This document shows positions 59,124 through 64,000 of a stretch of DNA of 64,000 nucleotides, piece after piece. The notes beneath the pieces are model-generated. The model worked only from the letters and a program-made list of their open reading frames with translations, was not told the origin of the DNA and did not search any database. The DNA is taken from assembly GCF_036880985.1 (NCBI RefSeq), contig NZ_JBAJNO010000008.1, forward strand, positions 310,001-374,000, given 5' to 3'. The translations under genes and the position numbers were made by a program. Origin of the DNA: Limibacter armeniacum. GTDB taxonomy: Bacteria > Bacteroidota > Bacteroidia > Cytophagales > Flammeovirgaceae. Every line of letters starts with the position of its first letter. Within the stretch, counting starts at the first letter, position 1.

Positions 59124-61541
59124 ATGAAGCAGATCATTGTTATTTTTTTGCTTTTAATATGTCTTCAGCCGCTATTAGCGCAGACAGGTATTATTAAAGG
59201 ACGTGTCTATGATAAAACTAGTAATGAGTCAGTTCCGCTAGCCAACGTACTGATTCAAGGGACTTCTTCAGGTGTTACATCAGATTTGGATGGTAATTAT
59301 AAGCTGGAAGGATTAAAGCCTGGGCTTTATAATGTCATTGTCAGTTATGTAGGTTATGAACCCCTGACACTATTTGAAATTGAGGTAACCAATGCCCGTC
59401 AAGCTATTGCTGATTTTGGGTTGGTGCCTACAGCCAGTGAACTGGAAGAGGTCGAAGTGGTAGCAGAAGGCTTTTATAAGTCAGAAGAAAGTCCTGTGTC
59501 GGTTAGAACGATCGGTTTGGCGGAGGTAAAGCGAAACCCTGGAGGAAATCGTGATATCTCTAAAGTGATTCGTTCATTGCCAGGTGTAGCATCTACTGCG
59601 TCTTTTAGAAATGACATCCTGATTCGTGGTGGTGCACCAAATGAGAACCGCTTTTACCTGGATGGGATAGAAGTGCCAAATATCAACCATTTTGCAACGC
59701 AAGGGGCTTCTGGAGGTCCTGTCGGAATGATCAATGTAGATTTTATCCGTGATGTGGAGTTTTACTCTGGTGCCTTTCCGGCAGCAAGAGGAAATGCGTT
59801 AAGTTCTGTGATGGAGTTTAAGCAAAAGGATGGACGTAATGATAAGTTGACTGCCAACCTGATTTTGGGAGCATCTGATGTAGGTGCGACATTGGAAGGG
59901 CCATTGACTCCAAAGTCTAGTTTTATCTTTTCAGCAAGAAGGTCTTACCTGCAATTTCTTTTTAAGGCTTTAGGACTGCCATTTCTGCCTACTTACAATG
60001 ACTTTCAGTTAAAGTATAAATACAAGTTTGATCAAAAGAATCAGCTTTCAATTATTGGTCTGGGTGCGATTGATGATTTTGCAATCAATGACGATCCTGG
60101 AAGTCCAGATGATGAGGACTATGAGCGCAACTTGTATATTCTGGATAATATTCCGATACAGAAACAGTGGAACTATACTTTTGGGGCGAAGTATGAACAC
60201 TTCCGAGATAATTCTACGATTACGTTAGTTGCAAGCCGAAATATGTTGAATAATGACCAGTTCAAATATCCGGGTAATGATGAGTCAATGCCGAAGTTGT
60301 TTGATTATGAGTCTCAAGAGATTGAAAACAAGTTCAGAGCTGAAGTGTTGACTTATCTTCCGGCTGATATGGTATTGACATATGGTGCAGGATATGAATT
60401 TGCCAAATACAATAACCGATCTCAAGAACCTCGTTTTGTACCGGGAACGGGCATTACGGATTTCAATGTTTCCAGTCTTTTGGAAATGCATAAATGGGGT
60501 GTATTTGCTAACATCAGTAAGAAGTTTTTTGATCAGCGCCTGACATTGTCAGCAGGTTTCCGTACAGATGCCAATGACTATTCTGAGTCTATGAATAACC
60601 TAGCTGAGCAGTTTTCGCCAAGGTTTTCGGCTTCCTATGACCTGACAAAACGCTTTAGCTTGAACTTTAATACAGGTATTTATTATCAATTGCCGACTTA
60701 TACCACATTAGGATATCGTCCTGAGGGAAGTGAAGATTTTCCTAACAAGCAAAATGAGCTGACATATATCCGAAACCGTCATATTGTAGGTGGCGTAGCC
60801 TATACAGTCAATGAACGTAACTTCAAAATATCCTTGGAAGGGTTCCACAAGAAGTACAGTAATTATCCATTCTCTGTGACCAATCAAATTGCGTTGGCAA
60901 ACCTTGGAGCTGACTTTGGAGTAATCGGTAATGAGGAAGTTACATCTACAGCAGAGGGTAGGGCTTACGGTTTGGAGTTTTTGGCACAGCAAAAGTTCTA
61001 TAGAGGGTTTTATGGTATTTTGGCTTACACCTTTGTAAAGAGTGAATTTACGGACAACACAGGTGAGTTTGTGCCGTCTTCATGGGATAGCCGTCATTTG
61101 GTTAGCCTGACGATGGGTAAGAAGCTAGGTAGAAACTGGGAGATCGGTGGACGCTGGTTGTTCTCAGGGGGTACACCTTATACACCATATGATGTGGAGG
61201 CATCTATGCAAAAAGAACAATGGGATCAGCGAAACCAGGGAGTCTTGGATTATACTCAATTAAATACAGAGCGTACAGCTAACTTCCACCAGTTAGACGT
61301 TCGAGTAGATAAGAATTTCTACTTCAGTAAATGGTCCCTGAATTTGTATTTCGATATACAAAACCTGTATAGCTATGAGGTAGAGCAGCAACCAATTCTG
61401 AGTGTGGAACGTGATGCCAACGGTACACCAATTGTGGCAAATCCTGATGCTCCGGTAAGCGAGCAGCAGTACATTCCTAAGTTTATAGAAAACACCAGTG
61501 GACAATTATTGCCAACTTTAGGTGTGATTGTGGAGCTATAA
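59124..61541 (+). CDS. TonB-dependent receptor with CarboxypepD_reg domain
   Basis: A signal peptide (1-20) precedes a carboxypeptidase-regulatory-like domain (about 22-110), then a plug (about 115-240) with VEVVAEGFYKSEESPVSVR, SKVIRSLPGVASTASFRNDI and LIRGGAPNENRFYLDGIEVP, and the barrel. The C-terminus ends TLGVIVEL. No SusD partner gene is adjacent, so it is not a polysaccharide-utilisation pair; the ligand is unknown. It is divergent from the MarR regulator across 199 bases, which may regulate it. The strong terminator at 61562 ends the unit. Confidence 0.9.
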   Translation: MKQIIVIFLLLICLQPLLAQTGIIKGRVYDKTSNESVPLANVLIQGTSSGVTSDLDGNYKLEGLKPGLYNVIVSYVGYEPLTLFEIEVTNARQAIADFGLVPTASELEEVEVVAEGFYKSEESPVSVRTIGLAEVKRNPGGNRDISKVIRSLPGVASTASFRNDILIRGGAPNENRFYLDGIEVPNINHFATQGASGGPVGMINVDFIRDVEFYSGAFPAARGNALSSVMEFKQKDGRNDKLTANLILGASDVGATLEGPLTPKSSFIFSARRSYLQFLFKALGLPFLPTYNDFQLKYKYKFDQKNQLSIIGLGAIDDFAINDDPGSPDDEDYERNLYILDNIPIQKQWNYTFGAKYEHFRDNSTITLVASRNMLNNDQFKYPGNDESMPKLFDYESQEIENKFRAEVLTYLPADMVLTYGAGYEFAKYNNRSQEPRFVPGTGITDFNVSSLLEMHKWGVFANISKKFFDQRLTLSAGFRTDANDYSESMNNLAEQFSPRFSASYDLTKRFSLNFNTGIYYQLPTYTTLGYRPEGSEDFPNKQNELTYIRNRHIVGGVAYTVNERNFKISLEGFHKKYSNYPFSVTNQIALANLGADFGVIGNEEVTSTAEGRAYGLEFLAQQKFYRGFYGILAYTFVKSEFTDNTGEFVPSSWDSRHLVSLTMGKKLGRNWEIGGRWLFSGGTPYTPYDVEASMQKEQWDQRNQGVLDYTQLNTERTANFHQLDVRVDKNFYFSKWSLNLYFDIQNLYSYEVEQQPILSVERDANGTPIVANPDAPVSEQQYIPKFIENTSGQLLPTLGVIVEL

Positions 61542-61561
61542 TAAGTGAGTACATTTTAGGT

Positions 61562-61604
61562 GCAAAAAGAGCAGAAATCTGAGAATAGGTTTCTGCTCTT
61601 TTTG
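61562..61604 (+). terminator. Intrinsic terminator of the TonB receptor gene
   Basis: GCAAAAAGAGCAGAAA and TTTCTGCTCTTTTTG pair perfectly around a 12-base loop, 20 bases after the stop. Confidence 0.88.
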
Positions 61605-61724
61605 TTTGGTCTTATGCGAAAGAATAAGTCAAAACGAAGTAAGGAATTAAAGCCCAAGGCTTATAAAGATGATGTGTTCTTATTTTCTTGAGTTGAATGA
61701 TCTATGGAGCTAATGTTTAGGTTC

Positions 61725-62249
61725 TCAATCCTGCTTCAATACAATCGCTCTACTGGTAAAGGCAAAGCTTTTGTTACCTAGGTTATCGATCATAATAGCT
61801 TCAACAAGAGGTTCATGTACAGTTGTGTCAGCATGCCACTCCAACAGCATATTAGCCCCAATACCTCCTTCTGTATCGCTTTGCCTGATCACGATTGTTT
61901 GAGACCCCAAAGGGCCCAATTTCAAAGGTTCTTCTAAATAGTTACGTAGAAGCTTGCCGTCATTGTCATAATAGTCTGCAAAGGCAATTGAAATAGGGTG
62001 GTTCATATCCGTATTACGGATGCTGACTTGTACATTCAATAGCTTGGAAGACTGGTCTTCCATCGACCTTAACTCAGAGTATATAGGTACATACAGCAGT
62101 TGTCCTTTTGATTCGCGAAGACTGCGGGCAATCTTGGAAAATGACTTTTCGACAATGGTTCTGTTCTGCTCGGTTTTCTGGACAGGAGTTGTTTGCTCAC
62201 AGCCTATCAAAAGGCTGGTAACTATGATAAAAAATGCACAGTATTTCAT
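61725..62249 (-). CDS. DUF3124 lipoprotein, 174 aa
   Basis: A lipoprotein signal (MKYCAFFIIVTSLLIGCEQ, Cys17) leads to a DUF3124 domain: QLLYVPIYSELRS, VQVSIRNTDMNHPISIAFADYY, LKLGPLGSQTIVIRQSDTEGG, ANMLLEWHADT and EAIMIDNLGNKSFAFTSRA. The family is beta-rich and exported; no reaction is known. The ATG at 62255 gives two extra residues and is less likely than the one at 62249. It ends 22 bases from the GNAT gene, on the same strand, with which it may form a unit. Confidence 0.85.
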   Translation of the reverse strand: MKYCAFFIIVTSLLIGCEQTTPVQKTEQNRTIVEKSFSKIARSLRESKGQLLYVPIYSELRSMEDQSSKLLNVQVSIRNTDMNHPISIAFADYYDNDGKLLRNYLEEPLKLGPLGSQTIVIRQSDTEGGIGANMLLEWHADTTVHEPLVEAIMIDNLGNKSFAFTSRAIVLKQD

Positions 62250-62270
62250 AATCAACTTGAAAGTGTATTG

Positions 62271-62789
62271 CTAAACTTGTGAAAATTCATTTGGATAGAT
62301 AACAGTTCCTTGTACGTTTTGAAGTGCTTCAGGAACGAGTTCCATTGCCATAAAATACTTATTCTCTACAGGAAATGGAGCCTGAATATTCCACTTGCTG
62401 GCAGGCTCAAAGCCAAAACGTGGGTAATAGGTATCATGTCCTAATACAACAATAGAATCAAACCCTTCCAGTCTACTAGCTTCTATTCCTTTTTTGATAA
62501 GCTGACCTCCAATTCCTTTTCCCTGTAGTTCAGGCAGAACGGATACAGGGGCCAATGCCAGACTTTCATGGCAATCTCCCCGCTGGTTTTCAATATTTAT
62601 TTTGGTGAAAAGGATGTGTCCTATAGCCTGTTTTTCTTCTTCGGCTACGAGTGATAGGGCAGGGACAAAAGCTGTACTCTGGTAGAGTGCTTCAACTAGT
62701 CTAGCTTCATTTGCTTGATTGAAAGCAGCAGTTACAACTTTGCTGATTTGTTGCAGGTCCTCTGTATTGGCAGTTCTGATAATAGCCAT
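62271..62789 (-). CDS. GNAT-family N-acetyltransferase, YhbS-like
   Basis: The acetyl-CoA loop is L-A-P-V-S-V-L-P-E-L-Q-G-K-G-I-G-G-Q-L (about 80-98), preceded by the strand AIGHILFTKINIEN and followed by IVVLGHDTYYPRFGFEPAS, the typical YhbS/YjbC-like end. The substrate is unknown. Length 172 aa. It is 22 bases upstream of the DUF3124 lipoprotein gene in the reading direction. Confidence 0.9.
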   Translation of the reverse strand: MAIIRTANTEDLQQISKVVTAAFNQANEARLVEALYQSTAFVPALSLVAEEEKQAIGHILFTKINIENQRGDCHESLALAPVSVLPELQGKGIGGQLIKKGIEASRLEGFDSIVVLGHDTYYPRFGFEPASKWNIQAPFPVENKYFMAMELVPEALQNVQGTVIYPNEFSQV

Positions 62790-62921
62790 TCTTATGTGTT
62801 TTTGATTTTAATGCAATATGGTATTGAAGGATTGATAGTCCATTAAATAGGTCTATTATTTTGCTGTAGTATTCATAGTTTTAACATTGTTAATTAAATA
62901 AACTTTTATTGGTTAATAAAA

Positions 62922-62951
62922 TTGACATTTATAAAAATAGGTTTAAATTTG
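62922..62951 (+). promoter_or_regulatory. Promoter of the VOC protein gene
   Basis: TTG at 62922-62924 and TAAATTTG at 62944-62951 are 19 bases apart, a perfect match to the Bacteroidota primary promoter. The predicted start is near 62957, leaving a leader of about 90 bases before ATG 63045. Confidence 0.7.
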
Positions 62952-63044
62952 TAGCATCATTAGAGTATAACAGATGAAATACAAGGGAATTTTAACGCAA
63001 CAAGTATTTCAGTTATAATCATTCACCCAAAAACTACCTTAACA

Positions 63045-63419
63045 ATGAAAACTAATGCGGTAAACTGGTTTGAAATCTCTGTGAATGACCTCGAAAGAGC
63101 TGTAACGTTTTATAGCAAGCTCTTTCCTCAGAACAGCTTTGAACGCTATGAAATGGAGGAAACCCAAATGGCGATGTTTGATGGAAACCCAGACATTCAT
63201 GGGGCAGCTGGAGTCTTGATTAAGCATGAACACCTCAAACCCTCAATGGAGGGAACTACAGTGTATTTTCACTGCGACGATGTAAACAATCAATTGGCTA
63301 TTTTGGAGGAGTTAAAGGCAGAGATTTTGATGCCGAAGACTTCTATCGGCGAACATGGGTTTATTGCTCAGTTTGTAGACTGTGAGGGTAACAGAATATC
63401 CTTACATTCTATGAAGTAA
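63045..63419 (+). CDS. VOC-family (glyoxalase-fold) protein, 124 aa
   Basis: The vicinal-oxygen-chelate fold is visible: WFEISVNDLERAVTFYSKLF (first metal strand) and TVYFHCDDVNNQLAILEELK, ending GFIAQFVDCEGNRISLHSMK with the second-half metal ligand region. Such proteins bind a divalent metal and act as lyases, dioxygenases or resistance proteins; the substrate is unknown. Single-domain, cytoplasmic, monocistronic with a hairpin downstream at 63506. Confidence 0.85.
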   Translation: MKTNAVNWFEISVNDLERAVTFYSKLFPQNSFERYEMEETQMAMFDGNPDIHGAAGVLIKHEHLKPSMEGTTVYFHCDDVNNQLAILEELKAEILMPKTSIGEHGFIAQFVDCEGNRISLHSMK

Positions 63420-63505
63420 CACAGCCGAATACTATTGTAACAGTAATAGTGGTTCTACCAAATCTGAAAAATACAACTTCTTAAATGAGTTGGCTAAGGT
63501 GACTT

Positions 63506-63539
63506 AAGGGGCAAGCGATATTCGCATGTCCCTTTTTTA
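63506..63539 (+). terminator. Intrinsic terminator of the VOC gene
   Basis: AAGGGGCA and TGTCCCTT pair with one G-T type change, extended by GCGA/TCGC, and are followed by T's. Confidence 0.7.
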
Positions 63540-63548
63540 TGCAATAAA

Positions 63549-63576
63549 AAAGAGGTACATATTATTGTACCCCTTT
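63549..63576 (-). terminator. Intrinsic terminator of the HAD gene
   Basis: AAAGAGGTACA and TGTACCCCTTT pair with one mismatch around a six-base loop, just after the HAD-gene stop on the minus strand, with A's (T's on the transcript) beyond. Confidence 0.7.
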
Positions 63577-63582
63577 AATGCC

Positions 63583-64000
63583 TTACTGATTAATTAGGCT
63601 GATGATATTTCTAATATTTTCTACTGTGTGGTATTCTTTTCCTTCCAAGGTTTTTTCATCTACCAACTCATGTACCCATGTAGTATGGAATGGAATATGG
63701 ATGGCTTTTGCTCCTAGTGCAACCATCGGCAGAATGTCTGACTTTAGTGAATTTCCTATCATTAAGACATCTTCTGCTTTGACCTTGTAACGGTTGAATA
63801 TCTGTTGGTAAGTAGCTTCATCCTTTTCGCTGACAATCTCTACATGGTCAAAAAATGCAGCCAGTCCTGAGCGGGCAAGCTTGGCTTCCTGGTCAAACAG
63901 GTCACCTTTGGTCAGTACCATCAATTCATATTTTCCTTTCAGTGCAGCAAGTGTTTCCTCCACCCCTTCAAGCACTTCCAAGGGATGTTGGATCAGGTCT
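63583..64000 (-). CDS. HAD-family hydrolase, partial
   Basis: The gene runs off the window; its 5' part lies beyond 64000. The visible part has ALKGKYELMVLTKGDLFDQE (HAD motif II, Thr), the Lys of motif III near SRKDEATY-like EKDEATYQQIF, and motif IV DVLMIGNSLKSDILPMVALG with GNSLKSD. The first reads DLIQHPLEVLEGVEETLAAL just before it. The Asp nucleophile motif is outside. It is a haloacid-dehalogenase-type phosphatase of the YjjG/GmhB-like size class; the substrate cannot be told. The stop is at 63583 with a terminator next to it. Confidence 0.85.
   Translation of the reverse strand, partial: DLIQHPLEVLEGVEETLAALKGKYELMVLTKGDLFDQEAKLARSGLAAFFDHVEIVSEKDEATYQQIFNRYKVKAEDVLMIGNSLKSDILPMVALGAKAIHIPFHTTWVHELVDEKTLEGKEYHTVENIRNIISLINQ

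Noticed and set aside
1-64000. tRNA, rRNA or tmRNA genes
   Set aside because: No cloverleaf with a GTTCGAATC-like T-arm and no rRNA-like stretch was recognised by eye; a tRNA scan would settle it.

Overview
The window is chromosomal DNA of a Bacteroidota bacterium, most likely a marine member of the Cytophagales (Flammeovirga/Limibacter-like); the lineage is inferred, not searched. Supporting signs are a secreted M43 metalloprotease with a type IX secretion C-terminal sorting domain, two TonB-dependent receptors with carboxypeptidase-regulatory-like N-termini, Cys-Ser-rich lipoprotein signals, WG-repeat, DUF5723 and HYC_CC_PP proteins, LytS/LytTR signalling, SiaB/SiaC-family proteins, moderately low G+C, and promoters of the Bacteroidota type (TTG about 19-20 bases before TAnnTTTG). 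No rRNA, tRNA or CRISPR array was seen.

Layout. 0-10 kb: small unknown proteins; a cytochrome c lipoprotein followed in the same reading frame by a PQQ sugar dehydrogenase that lacks a signal peptide; Nudix and DUF1223 proteins; an intradiol dioxygenase overlapping a cupin gene; and a LytTR response regulator/histidine kinase pair. 10-15.2 kb: an accessory, decaying region with two copies of a hairpin-array element of about 327 bp, a smaller inverted-repeat element at the stop codon of an acetyltransferase, a frameshifted TonB-plug-like pseudogene, an IS30-type fragment and a patch of unusual base composition. 15.2-25.4 kb: M1 aminopeptidase, DinB, dcd, ribD, an FKBP isomerase, an MFS transporter, xerD, a SiaB/SiaC partner-switch pair and a DUF1573 protein. 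25.4-26.5 kb: an IS630-family insertion sequence sitting in the loop of a terminator. 26.5-46 kb: uvrC, dnaG, a secernin-like Ntn hydrolase, a DUF5723-Nudix-WG repeat cluster, the M43 protease, a hybrid histidine kinase, pyrH-frr and a large FtsX-type permease. 46-64 kb: a Cys-less LOV-like PAS protein, a metal-handling cluster (TonB receptor, HMA protein, HYC_CC_PP protein), a YfiT-like DinB protein, folE-queD, an FAD oxidoreductase next to oxyR, an acyltransferase, MarR, a second TonB receptor, DUF3124, GNAT, VOC and a partial HAD gene.

The most interesting signal is the relation between the IS630 element and the two hairpin arrays. All three are bounded by the same imperfect inverted ends inside TA dinucleotides, so the arrays look like non-autonomous elements moved by an IS630-type transposase. 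The arrays encode no protein. Each carries six short hairpins, and two stems differ between the copies by compensatory changes, which points to selection on folded structure. Removing the IS and one TA rebuilds a perfect 15-bp-stem terminator between the convergent DUF1573 and uvrC genes.

Most convergent gene pairs and operon ends carry clear intrinsic terminators, which are listed and help delimit transcription units.
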